Origin: Sphingomonas sp. CFBP 8760
Lineage (GTDB): Bacteria; Pseudomonadota; Alphaproteobacteria; Sphingomonadales; Sphingomonadaceae
Reading direction: 5' to 3'
Assembly (NCBI RefSeq): GCF_014841615.1
Contig: NZ_JACYUG010000003.1
Coordinates: forward strand, 62,001 to 126,000
DNA: 64,000 nt
The position numbers and the translations under genes were made by a program. Below, in pieces: positions 34,144 through 42,624 of the stretch. The notes under the pieces were generated by a model. That model did no database searches. It was not told the DNA's origin and was given only the letters and a program-made list of their open reading frames with translations. How positions within the stretch are numbered: position 1 is the first letter of the stretch; each line of letters opens with the position of its first letter.

Positions 34144-34793
34144 CCCAGCAAGCCCGGCAGTTCGCTGGCATGGGTGGCGACCGTGTCCGCGCCGGCATCG
34201 GTCAGTTCGGCGGGGGCGTGGTAACCCCATGCCACCCCCACCGCGCGCGTGCCCGCGCTGCGCGCCATCGCCATGTCGAAACTGGTGTCGCCGATCATCA
34301 CCGTCTCCGCCGCCGTCGCCCCGGCCTCCGCGATCGCCGCGCGCAGCATCGCCGGATGGGGTTTCGAGGGGTGCCGGTCCGCGGTCTGGAGCGTGACGAA
34401 CCGGTCCGTCAGGCCATGCCGCTCCAGCACATGCGCCAGCCCGCGATCGGATTTGCCGGTGGCGACGCCCAGCGTCCAGCCGGCCGACACCAGTACGTCG
34501 ATCGCCGCCGCCACCCCGTCGAACAACGGTTCGTCGTCCAGCCCGCCGTCACGGCGCAACTGCTGGTAGACGCTTTTGAAATCGGCGGTCAGTTTCGCGT
34601 GATCGGCATCGGGGCGCAGCACCTGCATCGCCTGCGGCAGGCTGAGGCCGACGATCCGGCGCGTCTCGGCACGGGGCGGCGGCACCAGGCCGGACAGCGC
34701 GAACGCCGCGTCCATCGCCCGGCCGATATTGGCCTGCCCGTCGACAAGGGTGCCGTCGCAATCGAACACGGCAAGGCGGACGGGACGGGTCAT
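34140..34793 (-). CDS. HAD-family phosphatase, phosphoglycolate-phosphatase-like
   Basis: A 217-residue haloacid-dehalogenase-type hydrolase. Motif I is AVFDCDGTLVDG with the nucleophile Asp and acid/base Asp. Motif II falls in GVATGKSDRG, motif III in HPSKPHPAML, and motif IV in VMIGDTSFDMAMARS. A helical cap sits after motif I, as in subfamily IA. Phosphoglycolate is the likely but unproven substrate. The start at ATG 34793 gives MTRPVRLAVFDCDG; upstream codons are unsupported. Confidence 0.9.
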   Translation of the reverse strand: MTRPVRLAVFDCDGTLVDGQANIGRAMDAAFALSGLVPPPRAETRRIVGLSLPQAMQVLRPDADHAKLTADFKSVYQQLRRDGGLDDEPLFDGVAAAIDVLVSAGWTLGVATGKSDRGLAHVLERHGLTDRFVTLQTADRHPSKPHPAMLRAAIAEAGATAAETVMIGDTSFDMAMARSAGTRAVGVAWGYHAPAELTDAGADTVATHASELPGLLG

Positions 34794-34867
34794 CGCCCCC
34801 GCCATAGCGCGATCGCCGCGCGTGTCAGCCCCGCAATCGCCATAAAGCCGCGTCATCCCCGTTGGTC

Positions 34868-35563
34868 ATGAAGACGATCGGCATCATCGGCGGCATGAGC
34901 TGGGAAAGCTCGCTGGAATATTACCGCCTCATCAACCGGGGGGTGCGCGACCGGCTGGGCGGTCTCCATTCCGCGCGCATCCTGATGCTGTCGGTCGATT
35001 TCGCCGAGGTCGCGGCGCGGCAGCGGGCGGGGGACTGGCCCGCGCTGACGGCGCAGATGATCGACGCCGCCCGCGCGCTGGAACGCGGCGGCGCGGACGG
35101 CGTGCTGATCGCGACCAATACGATGCACCTGATGGCGGACGACGTGGCGGGCGCGATCGGCGTGCCGTTACTCCATATCGGCGACGCCGCCGCGCGGGCG
35201 GTGCGCGCGGCGGGCCATGGGCGGGTGGGCCTGATCGGCACCGCGTTCACGATGGAGCAGCCCTTCTATGCCGAACGGCTCGCCGGGCACGGGCTGGACG
35301 TGATCGTCCCCGACGCGGACGACCGGCGGGCCGCCCATGCGATCATCTACGACGAACTGGTGCAGGGCCGGATCGAACCGGCCAGCCGTGCGGTCTACCG
35401 CGCGATAATCGCCCGGCTGGTGGCGCGCGGCGCGGCGGCGATCGTGCTGGGCTGCACCGAGATCATGTTGCTGGTGGGCGACGACGACAGCGCGGTGCCG
35501 CTGTTCGATACGACGACGCTGCACGCGCAGGCGGCGGTGGCGTGGGCGCTGGGGGACGATTGA
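34868..35563 (+). CDS. Aspartate/glutamate racemase family, YgeA-like
   Basis: A 231-residue racemase with N-terminal MKTIGIIGGMSWESS and a second active-site Cys196 in VLGCTEIMLLV. At the position of the usual first catalytic Cys it has Thr83 (LIATNTMH). The E. coli YgeA enzyme also has a Thr83/Cys197 pair and, as I recall, acts mainly on L-aspartate and L-glutamate, so the change is not a defect. The start is at ATG 34868; an in-frame TTG six bases earlier is less likely. A palindromic repeat follows it. Confidence 0.9.
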   Translation: MKTIGIIGGMSWESSLEYYRLINRGVRDRLGGLHSARILMLSVDFAEVAARQRAGDWPALTAQMIDAARALERGGADGVLIATNTMHLMADDVAGAIGVPLLHIGDAAARAVRAAGHGRVGLIGTAFTMEQPFYAERLAGHGLDVIVPDADDRRAAHAIIYDELVQGRIEPASRAVYRAIIARLVARGAAAIVLGCTEIMLLVGDDDSAVPLFDTTTLHAQAAVAWALGDD

Positions 35564-35633
35564 GCGGGCCGCCGGCTCGTTCCGGCGTATCCGGAAGTGG
35601 GTGAAGGTCACCCCACCCATCCTGAAATGCCTC

Positions 35634-35718
35634 CCCGGCGGAGGCCGGGGTCCAGTTGGAAAGACCGTAGTGCGTTATTACCGCACTTCACCCAACTGGG
35701 CCCCGGCCTCCGCCGGGG
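35634..35718. repeat. Dispersed inverted repeat, family 2
   Basis: Arms at 35634-35659 (begins CCCCGGCGGAGGCCGGGG) and 35692-35718 pair almost perfectly around a 32-base centre containing a second small hairpin (AGTGCG/CGCACT). A second copy is at 60869-60954. Confidence 0.85.
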
Positions 35719-35769
35719 GGGATAAGTTGGCGGAGGCGGTTTCACCCCCGCCAGAGTGGCAGGCGTGGC

Positions 35770-37863
35770 TTACCAGATCCGCACGCGCTCGCCCGGCGCG
35801 ATATACTGTTTCGCGCCCGGCTGGATATCGAACGCCTTGTACCACGCGTCGACGTTGCGCAGCGGGTTCACCGCGCGGATCTGGCCGGGGGAGTGCGGGT
35901 CGCTGACCAGTTGCTGGCGCAGCGCCTCCGTCCGGGTCAGCGTGCGCCACGCCTGGCCCCAGCCGAGGAAAAAGCGCTGGTCGCCGGTATAGCCGTCGAT
36001 CACCTTCGCCGGCTTGCCGCCCAGCGAGGTGTGATAGGCGTCGAGCGCGATCAGCACGCCGCCCAGATCGCCGATATTCTCCCCCATCGAGGCGGCGCCG
36101 TTGATGTGCAGGCCGGGCAGGTCGGGGAAGGTATAGGCCTCGTACTGGCCACCCAGGCTGGATGCCTGCGCGTCGAACTTGGCGGCATCCTCCGCGGTCC
36201 ACCAGTCGCGCAGCACGCCCTTGCCGTCGGACTTGCGGCCCTGATCGTCGAAGCCGTGGCTGATCTCGTGCCCGATCACGCCGCCGATCGCGCCGTAATT
36301 GACCGCCGGATCGGCGTTCGGATCGAAATAGGGTGCCTGCAGGATGCCGGCGGGGAAGACGATCTCGTTCTTCACCGGGCTGTAATAGGCGTTCACCGTC
36401 TGCGGGGTCATGCCCCATTCGCCCCGGTCGACCGGCCCGGCCAGCCGGTTGCGGCGGTAATCCCATTCGAACCGGCCGGCGCGTTCGGCATTGCCGACCA
36501 CGTCGCCCGCCTGCACCTGCAACGCGCCGTAATCGCGCCACTTGTCGGGATAGCCGATCTTGACCGAGAAGCCGGCCAGCTTGGCCAGCGCCTCCTGCTT
36601 GGTCGCCGGCCCCATCCACGTCAGGTTGCGGATGCGCCCGCCCAGCGCGACGCGCAGGTTGGCGACCAGCTGGTCCATTTTCGCCTTCGACGTGGGCGGG
36701 AAATACAGCGCGACGTAATCGCGGCCGATCGCCTCGCCCATCGCGCGATCGGCGAAGGCGACGGCGCGCTTCCACCGGTCGCGCTGCTGCGGCTGGCCGT
36801 TCAGGAATTTGGAGCGGAACTCGAAATTGGCATCGACGAACCGCTTCGACAGCATCGGCGCGATATCGTCGGTGACGCGGAACGCCTGCCACGCCTTCAG
36901 CGTGTCGAGATCGGTCGCGGCGAAGACGGCGGCGATCTTCGGGAAGGCGGTGTTCTGCCCCACGATCGCGCGTTCCGCGCCGCCGATCCCGGCCGCCTGC
37001 CAGAATGCCGCCCAGGGGAAGCCGGGTGCGCTCGCCTGCAACTGCGCCAGCGTCATCGGGTTATAGGTCTTGTCGCGGTCGCGGCTCTGCGCGCGGGTCC
37101 AGTGCGCCTGCGCCACCTGCGTCTCCATCGCCACCACCTTGTCGGCGGCGGCGGCGGCATCGGGCCAGCCGGCCATGCCCAGCATCTGCGCGACATACTG
37201 GCGATACCGGTCGAGCTGCGGTTTGAACTTCGCATCGACATACAGGTCGCGGTCGCCCAGCCCCAGCCCCGACTGGCGCAGGTACAGCGCATAGAGATCG
37301 GGCTGCTTGGCATCGTCGCTGACGCCGGGGCCGAAGAAGCTGCCGCCGAACCCGCCGATCGACCGGCCCATCAGCCGGGCGATGTCGTCCTTGGTCGCCG
37401 CCGCCTTCACCGGGGCCAGCCGCTGCACCAGCGGTGCCGCGTCGGCGCGTTCCACCGCCGCCTGATCCATGAAGCCGCGATAGAGCATCGCGACCTTGGC
37501 GCGATCGGGATTGGCGGCGTCGGTCGGCTGATATCCTTCGATCAGTGTGCGCTCGCGCGCTTCGGACAGGTCGCGCAGCACGCCGAAGGTGCCGTAGTTC
37601 GACCGGTCGGCCGGGATCGGCGTGTTCTTTTCCCAGGTGCCGTTGACGAAGCGGAACCAGTCGTCGCCGGGCTTCACGCTCCTGTCCATGCCGGCCAGAT
37701 CGATGCCCCATTTGCCGTAAGGGGCGGACGTGGCGGCGGCGGGCGCCGCGGTCTGGGCCGGTGCCGCGGTCTGCGCCGGGGCGGCAGGGGAAAGGGCTTC
37801 ACGGGCGGCAAGGGGAGCCATCGCCACCAGCGCGACGGTGGAGGCAAGCAGCAGCTTCTTCAC
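35770..37863 (-). CDS. M13 family zinc metallopeptidase
   Basis: A 697-residue exported endopeptidase of the neprilysin family (PepO-like). It starts at GTG 37863 with GGAG about ten bases upstream, giving a signal peptide (KKLLLASTVALVAMAPLAAR) and an Ala/Pro-rich spacer. The zinc site is HEISH (about residues 532-536, GGVIGHEISHGFDDQGR), with the third ligand Glu near 592 in SMGENIGDLGG. NAYYSP and the C-terminal RVNPLRNVDAWYKAF-type ending also fit. It probably degrades peptides in the periplasm. Confidence 0.95.
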   Translation of the reverse strand: MKKLLLASTVALVAMAPLAAREALSPAAPAQTAAPAQTAAPAAATSAPYGKWGIDLAGMDRSVKPGDDWFRFVNGTWEKNTPIPADRSNYGTFGVLRDLSEARERTLIEGYQPTDAANPDRAKVAMLYRGFMDQAAVERADAAPLVQRLAPVKAAATKDDIARLMGRSIGGFGGSFFGPGVSDDAKQPDLYALYLRQSGLGLGDRDLYVDAKFKPQLDRYRQYVAQMLGMAGWPDAAAAADKVVAMETQVAQAHWTRAQSRDRDKTYNPMTLAQLQASAPGFPWAAFWQAAGIGGAERAIVGQNTAFPKIAAVFAATDLDTLKAWQAFRVTDDIAPMLSKRFVDANFEFRSKFLNGQPQQRDRWKRAVAFADRAMGEAIGRDYVALYFPPTSKAKMDQLVANLRVALGGRIRNLTWMGPATKQEALAKLAGFSVKIGYPDKWRDYGALQVQAGDVVGNAERAGRFEWDYRRNRLAGPVDRGEWGMTPQTVNAYYSPVKNEIVFPAGILQAPYFDPNADPAVNYGAIGGVIGHEISHGFDDQGRKSDGKGVLRDWWTAEDAAKFDAQASSLGGQYEAYTFPDLPGLHINGAASMGENIGDLGGVLIALDAYHTSLGGKPAKVIDGYTGDQRFFLGWGQAWRTLTRTEALRQQLVSDPHSPGQIRAVNPLRNVDAWYKAFDIQPGAKQYIAPGERVRIW

Positions 37864-37968
37864 AGACAGTATCTCCGGGGGCGTTGAAAGGCATGAATAT
37901 TCCCCATGGTTCGCACGGCCCGTCCGGTCGTGCAACCGGGAAGGGCAGGGCGCGATACCATGCGCGAT

Positions 37969-38066
37969 CCGTCACCCCGGGCCCGTCCCGGGGTCCACGG
38001 TGCCGCAAAAGCAAAAGATGTCGACCAAGGGGAACGGTGGCCCCCGGGACAGGCCCGGGGTGACGG
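37969..38066. repeat. Dispersed inverted repeat, family 3
   Basis: Arms at 37969-38004 (begins CCGTCACCCCGGGCCCGTCC) and 38031-38066 match with four or five mismatches around 26 bases. It sits in the gap between the divergent M13 and esterase genes, so it could form a cruciform or lie in a 5' leader. Confidence 0.8.
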
Positions 38067-38124
38067 ATTGGTTTATCGGCGATAATCATCGCCTTCCCTG
38101 TCCCCGTCCGCCGGAATCCCCGCC

Positions 38125-39132
38125 ATGATCGATCGCCGTCACGCCATTTTCGGCACGCTTGCCGCCGGTCTCGCCGCACCGGTGCTGGCGCAGGGTAAGG
38201 TCGGGGGCGGGGCCGCGCCCGCCGACCCGGTCGAGACGATCGAGCTGTGGCCCGGTGCCGCGCCAGGGATGCCGGCCACCCCGCCGGTCGAGAAGGTCGA
38301 GGAACGGAGCCGCGAGCCGGGATACCACAACCGCACCGTCACGGGGATCGTGCGGCCACGGCTGCTGGTGTTCCGGCCGGCGCGCGCCAACGGATCGGCG
38401 CTGCTGGTGATCCCCGGCGGTGGTTATTCGCTGATCGCGATGGATCATGAGGGCCATGCGGTCGCGCGGCGGCTGGCGGCGCAGGGGTGGACGGTGTTCG
38501 TGCTGCTCTATCGCCTGCCGGGGGACGGCTGGGCGGCGGGGCCGGACGTCGCGCTGTCGGATGCGCAGCGGGCGATGCGGCTGATCCGCGCCCGCGCCGC
38601 CACTTATGGCATCCGGCCGGAACGGGTCGGGGTGCTGGGCTTTTCGGCGGGCGGGCATCTGTGCGGCGATCTCGCCACGCGGTTCGCGGCCCCGACCTAT
38701 GCGCCCGTCGGCGCGGCCGACCGGCTGGACGCGCGACCGGCGATCGCGGCGCCGATCTATGCGGTGCAGTCGATGACGCTGCCGATGGCGCATGGCGGAT
38801 CGCGCGCGCTGCTGATCGGCAAGGATGCGTCGCCCGCGCTGGAGCGCGCCCATTCCACCGCGCTGAACGTCGGCGCGCGAACCCCGCCCTGTTTCCTGGT
38901 CCATGCCGAGGACGATGGTGCCGTCGATGTCGGCAACACGCTGGAATTCCGGGCAGCGCTGAAGGCGGCGAAGGTGCCGGTGGAGACGCATCTGTTCGCC
39001 GAGGGCGGCCATGGTTTCAGCCTGACGCTGCCGGACAGCAAGCCCGCGTCGCGGTGGCTCGACCTGTTCATGGTCTGGGCGGGGACGCACGGGTTGGGCC
39101 AGGGCGCGGCGGCGCCGCAACGAGTCGGTTGA
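38125..39132 (+). CDS. Secreted alpha/beta-hydrolase, acetyl-xylan-esterase-like
   Basis: A 335-residue esterase. The N terminus MIDRRHAIFGTLAAGLAAPVLA has a twin-Arg and a hydrophobic leader, so Tat or Sec export is likely. The oxyanion loop is IPGGGYSLIAMDHEGH, the nucleophile Ser174 (GFSAGGHL), with Asp263 or 264 (HAEDDGAV) and His296 (EGGHGFS). The BD-FAE-like arrangement is common in carbohydrate deacetylases and xylan esterases. The next gene is a second exported hydrolase on the same strand, 61 bp away. Confidence 0.9.
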   Translation: MIDRRHAIFGTLAAGLAAPVLAQGKVGGGAAPADPVETIELWPGAAPGMPATPPVEKVEERSREPGYHNRTVTGIVRPRLLVFRPARANGSALLVIPGGGYSLIAMDHEGHAVARRLAAQGWTVFVLLYRLPGDGWAAGPDVALSDAQRAMRLIRARAATYGIRPERVGVLGFSAGGHLCGDLATRFAAPTYAPVGAADRLDARPAIAAPIYAVQSMTLPMAHGGSRALLIGKDASPALERAHSTALNVGARTPPCFLVHAEDDGAVDVGNTLEFRAALKAAKVPVETHLFAEGGHGFSLTLPDSKPASRWLDLFMVWAGTHGLGQGAAAPQRVG

Positions 39133-39193
39133 TCCGGCGGCGCGGGCGCGCCACGATGCGCCCATCCTGTCTCCGTCCGGAAGCCATGCCCGC

Positions 39194-41161
39194 ATGATGA
39201 AGCCGTTACTCTGCGCCGCCGCCGTTTCGCTGGTCGTCGCCCCCGTCCTCGCCCCCGCCTTTGCCCAGCAGGGGCCGGCCCCCAAGGATGCCGCCGCCCG
39301 CGCCGAAGGTGCCGGTGGCGACGTGCCCGCCAAGTTCACGCCGCCCGCCACGCAGAACGATTACGACAAGCGCGTGATGATGGTGCCGATGCGCGACGGC
39401 ACCAAGCTCTACACCGTCATCGTCGTGCCGAAGGGGGCGACCAATGCGCCCATCGTGCTGACCCGCACCCCCTACAACGCCAAGGGTCGCGCCAGCCGCA
39501 GCGACAGTTCGTCGATGCTCGCCACCCTGCCGCTGGCGGACGAGATGTTCGTGAAGCGCGGCTACATCCGCGTCTATCAAGACATTCGCGGCAAATACGG
39601 GTCGGAGGGGGATTACGTCGTCACCCGCCCGGTGATCGGCCCGCTGAACCAGACCAAGGTCGATCACGTCACCGACGCGTACGACACGATCGACTGGCTG
39701 GTGAACAAGGCGAACCTGCCCGAATCGAACGGCCGGGTCGGGATGATCGGGTCGTCCTACGAGGGCTTCACCGTCGTCATGGCGCTGCTGAACCCGCATC
39801 CCGCGCTGAAGGTGGCGGCGCCCGAAAGCCCGATGATCGACGGCTGGATGGGCGACGACTGGTTCCATTACGGCGCGTTCCGCCTCGCCAACATCGCATG
39901 GCTGGGGGCGCAGACCGGATACAAGGGCGCGGGCGCCGCGCCGCCGACCGGCGGCTGGGACGATTACGAGAATTTCCGGGAGGTCGGCTCGGCCGGCGCC
40001 TGGGCGCAGAAATCGGGGTACGACCAGTTGCCCTATTGGCAGCGGATGGTGAATCACCCCGCCTATGACGGCTTCTGGCAGGGGCAGGCGCTCGACAAGC
40101 TGGTCGCCGCCAACCCGTCGAACGTCCCCACCATCTGGGAACAGGGGCTGTGGGATCAGGAGGACATGTACGGCGCGATCACCGCGTGGGAGGCGCTGAA
40201 GGCCAAGGGCAAGACGGGTAACAACTTCCTCGTCATGGGGCCGTGGCGGCACAGCCAGATCAACCGCGAGGGGCGGTCGCTCGGGCCGTTCCAGTGGAAT
40301 GGCGACACCGCGCAGCAGTTCCGCGAACAGATGGTGATGCCGCTGTTCGACCAGTATCTGCGCGACGGCGCGCCCGCCAACCTGCCGGCGGCGGCGATCT
40401 ACAACACCGGCGAGAACCATTGGGACCGGTTCACGTCATGGCCGCTGGCGTGCGCGCAGGGCTGCGCCGCGCCGCTGACGCCGATCTATCTGGGCGCGGA
40501 CGGCGGGCTGGGGTTCGACAAGGTGGCGGCGGGCGGCGACAGCTACGTCTCCGACCCCGCCAGGCCGGTGCCGCATCTGCCGCGCCCGGTGAATTTCGGC
40601 GACGGCCGCTGGGGCGACTGGCTGGTCAGCGACCAGCGCGGCGTCGACGGGCGGACCGACGTGATGACCTACAGCACGCCGGCCCTCACCGCGCCGGTCC
40701 GCGTGTCGGGCGCGCCGATCGCCGATCTGTTCGCGCGCACCACCGGCACCGACGGCGACTTCATCGTCAAGGTGATCGACGTCTATCCGGCGGAAAACGC
40801 GACCGATCCGAAGATGGGCGGATACCAGCTGGCGATCGCGCAGGACATCTTCCGCGGCCGTTACCGCGACAGCTTCGCCAAGCCGTCGGCGATCCCGGCG
40901 AACAAGGTGCAGGAGTATAAATTCCGGCTGCCGACGGTGAACCACGTCTTCCAGCCGGGGCACCGGATCATGGTGCAGGTGCAGTCGAGCCAGTTCCCGC
41001 TCTACGACCGCAATCCGCAGACCTACGTCCCCAACATCTTCCTCGCGAAGAAGACGGATTACAAAAAGGCGACCGTGACGATCGAGCGCGGCGGCGCCAC
41101 GCCCAGCCGGGTGTGGTTGCCGGTGGTGCCGGTCGATCAGGCGGCGGTGACGGCGCGGTAA
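39194..41161 (+). CDS. CocE/NonD family hydrolase, alpha-amino acid ester hydrolase-like
   Basis: A 655-residue exported serine hydrolase (signal peptide about 1-25, ending PAFAQ). The nucleophile is Ser188 in MIGSSYEGF, the acid Asp321 in GLWDQEDMYG and the base His353 in PWRHSQ. Their spacing (133 and 32 residues) nearly equals that of Xanthomonas alpha-amino acid ester hydrolase. The C-terminal half is the family's jelly-roll domain. It may cleave dipeptide esters, beta-lactam-like amides or acyl amino acids. A palindromic repeat follows. Confidence 0.93.
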   Translation: MMKPLLCAAAVSLVVAPVLAPAFAQQGPAPKDAAARAEGAGGDVPAKFTPPATQNDYDKRVMMVPMRDGTKLYTVIVVPKGATNAPIVLTRTPYNAKGRASRSDSSSMLATLPLADEMFVKRGYIRVYQDIRGKYGSEGDYVVTRPVIGPLNQTKVDHVTDAYDTIDWLVNKANLPESNGRVGMIGSSYEGFTVVMALLNPHPALKVAAPESPMIDGWMGDDWFHYGAFRLANIAWLGAQTGYKGAGAAPPTGGWDDYENFREVGSAGAWAQKSGYDQLPYWQRMVNHPAYDGFWQGQALDKLVAANPSNVPTIWEQGLWDQEDMYGAITAWEALKAKGKTGNNFLVMGPWRHSQINREGRSLGPFQWNGDTAQQFREQMVMPLFDQYLRDGAPANLPAAAIYNTGENHWDRFTSWPLACAQGCAAPLTPIYLGADGGLGFDKVAAGGDSYVSDPARPVPHLPRPVNFGDGRWGDWLVSDQRGVDGRTDVMTYSTPALTAPVRVSGAPIADLFARTTGTDGDFIVKVIDVYPAENATDPKMGGYQLAIAQDIFRGRYRDSFAKPSAIPANKVQEYKFRLPTVNHVFQPGHRIMVQVQSSQFPLYDRNPQTYVPNIFLAKKTDYKKATVTIERGGATPSRVWLPVVPVDQAAVTAR

Positions 41162-41164
41162 CCC

Positions 41165-41234
41165 CCGTTCGTGCCGAGCGAAGTCGAAGCACTGCGCCGG
41201 ACGCAGGGCCTTCGACTTCGCTCAGGCCGAACGG
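41165..41234. repeat. Dispersed palindromic repeat, family 5
   Basis: Arms at 41165-41196 (begins CCGTTCGTGCCGAGCGAAG) and 41202-41234 pair with few mismatches; the core TTCGACTTCGCTCAGG is the same unit type found in frame in hisF. It separates the convergent hydrolase and BNR genes and may act as a terminator. Confidence 0.8.
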
Positions 41235-41265
41235 CGATGGGGGAGGCGTCGTGCGATACCGACCG

Positions 41266-42615
41266 TCACCGCGGCATCACCAGCCGCAGCACGGTAGGAT
41301 CGGGAATATCCTCGCCCGGCAGGTCGCGGTGCGGCGGCAGGGTGGCCCAGGCCAGCGCGATCCCCGATCCGCCCGCATCCTCGACCGTATTGATCTGCAT
41401 CCCCGCCGGCACCGCGATGCTGCCTGCCAGCCGTTCCGCCAGCAGGCTGCCCGGCGTCTCCGACACGCGTTTCAGCGTCGCGGCATCCAGCAGGAAATCG
41501 ATCGGCTTGCCGTCGCGGATCACGCTGACGCGGATGCGGTTCTGCCCCATTGGCTCCGCCCCCTTCACGAACAACCGGCTCTCCAGCGAGCCGCCGCCCC
41601 GGAAATCCCAGCGGAACCCCTGCCAGTCGCTGACCTGCGCGATCCGCCAGCCCTTCGGCTCCGCGCGGGCGACATAGATCTGCGTGTTCCCCTTGGCATC
41701 GAACTTGTGGAAGGTAATCATCGCGCGCCCGGCGGGGTCGAAGCCGATCACGGTGTTGTTGTTGATCATCCCGCCCTCGATCGGCACCGGATCGACGATC
41801 TCGGCGGTCTTCAGCGTAATCGGCAGCGTCAGCGGCCGGCCCGCCGCCGTCTCCCAATGCACCAGATCGCGGCTGCGCGCATAGGACAGGTCGTGGTTGG
41901 TCTCCGCCATCGGCGTCTCGCGCCAGACCCAGGCGATGTGGAAATACTTGTCCGGCCCCAGCACCGGCCCCATGAAATACGCGTTCCGCTGTCCCTCGCC
42001 ATCGGTCAGCGGCACCTGCAACAGATGCCGCCACGTCCTGGTGGCGGGATCATAGACGTTGTAGATTTCGTTGCCGTTGCCGCTGCTGCCGTCGCGATAT
42101 TTGTAGACGAGGCGACCGGCACCATCGCGCAGGAAGATCGGATAGGTCATCTTCCCCTCCACCCGCGTCTCGACCATCACCGGCTGGCGCGCCAGCGTGC
42201 GCACGTCGCCCGCCACGGTGGTGCGGTAATAGACCAGCGGATCGCCGTGCATGTTGGCGGAGACATGGACCTGCCCGTCCGCATCCACCGCCATCGCGAT
42301 GTAATTGTGGCTGTCCCAGCCCAGCCAGCTGTCCAGCTTGTGATACACCCACGCCGCCTGTCCGCGCGGCCGCGACGCCACCGTCAACTGCCGGTTGGCG
42401 TCGTAATAGGCGACGGTGATCCGCGCCGCCGTCACCGCCAGCGCGAACCGGGCGCTGTGCCCGGACCACACCCGGTCGATCGCCGACAGTTCGGGGGTAG
42501 CTGCAGCTGCCGCCATCCCCGTCGGCGCCGGCATCCGCGCCGGTTGCTGCGCCCCCGCCGCGACGGGAATGGCGAGCGACAGGAGCAGCGCGGCGCGCAG
42601 GGGGTGGAGGGTCAT
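41266..42615 (-). CDS. Exported BNR_4 beta-propeller protein, PL24/PL25-like lyase candidate
   Basis: A 449-residue exported protein (signal peptide ending AGAQQ) of the BNR_4 repeat family, which includes seven-bladed-propeller ulvan lyases. Segment 101-130, DSHNYIAMAVDADGQVHVSA then NMHGDPLVYY, places His103 and His123 twenty residues apart, the same spacing I recall for the active-site His pair of PL25 lyases. MTYPIFLRDGAG and YKYRDGSSG would supply the Tyr and Arg. It lies nine bases after a polysaccharide-type TonB receptor gene in the same operon, so it probably cleaves or binds the imported glycan. The lyase role is an inference. Confidence 0.7.
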   Translation of the reverse strand: MTLHPLRAALLLSLAIPVAAGAQQPARMPAPTGMAAAAATPELSAIDRVWSGHSARFALAVTAARITVAYYDANRQLTVASRPRGQAAWVYHKLDSWLGWDSHNYIAMAVDADGQVHVSANMHGDPLVYYRTTVAGDVRTLARQPVMVETRVEGKMTYPIFLRDGAGRLVYKYRDGSSGNGNEIYNVYDPATRTWRHLLQVPLTDGEGQRNAYFMGPVLGPDKYFHIAWVWRETPMAETNHDLSYARSRDLVHWETAAGRPLTLPITLKTAEIVDPVPIEGGMINNNTVIGFDPAGRAMITFHKFDAKGNTQIYVARAEPKGWRIAQVSDWQGFRWDFRGGGSLESRLFVKGAEPMGQNRIRVSVIRDGKPIDFLLDAATLKRVSETPGSLLAERLAGSIAVPAGMQINTVEDAGGSGIALAWATLPPHRDLPGEDIPDPTVLRLVMPR

Positions 42616-42624
42616 GAGGTTTCC

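Noticed and set aside
34868..35563. Loss of the first catalytic Cys in the racemase read as a dead enzyme
   Set aside because: A Thr at this position is also present in the active E. coli YgeA enzyme, so inactivation is not indicated.
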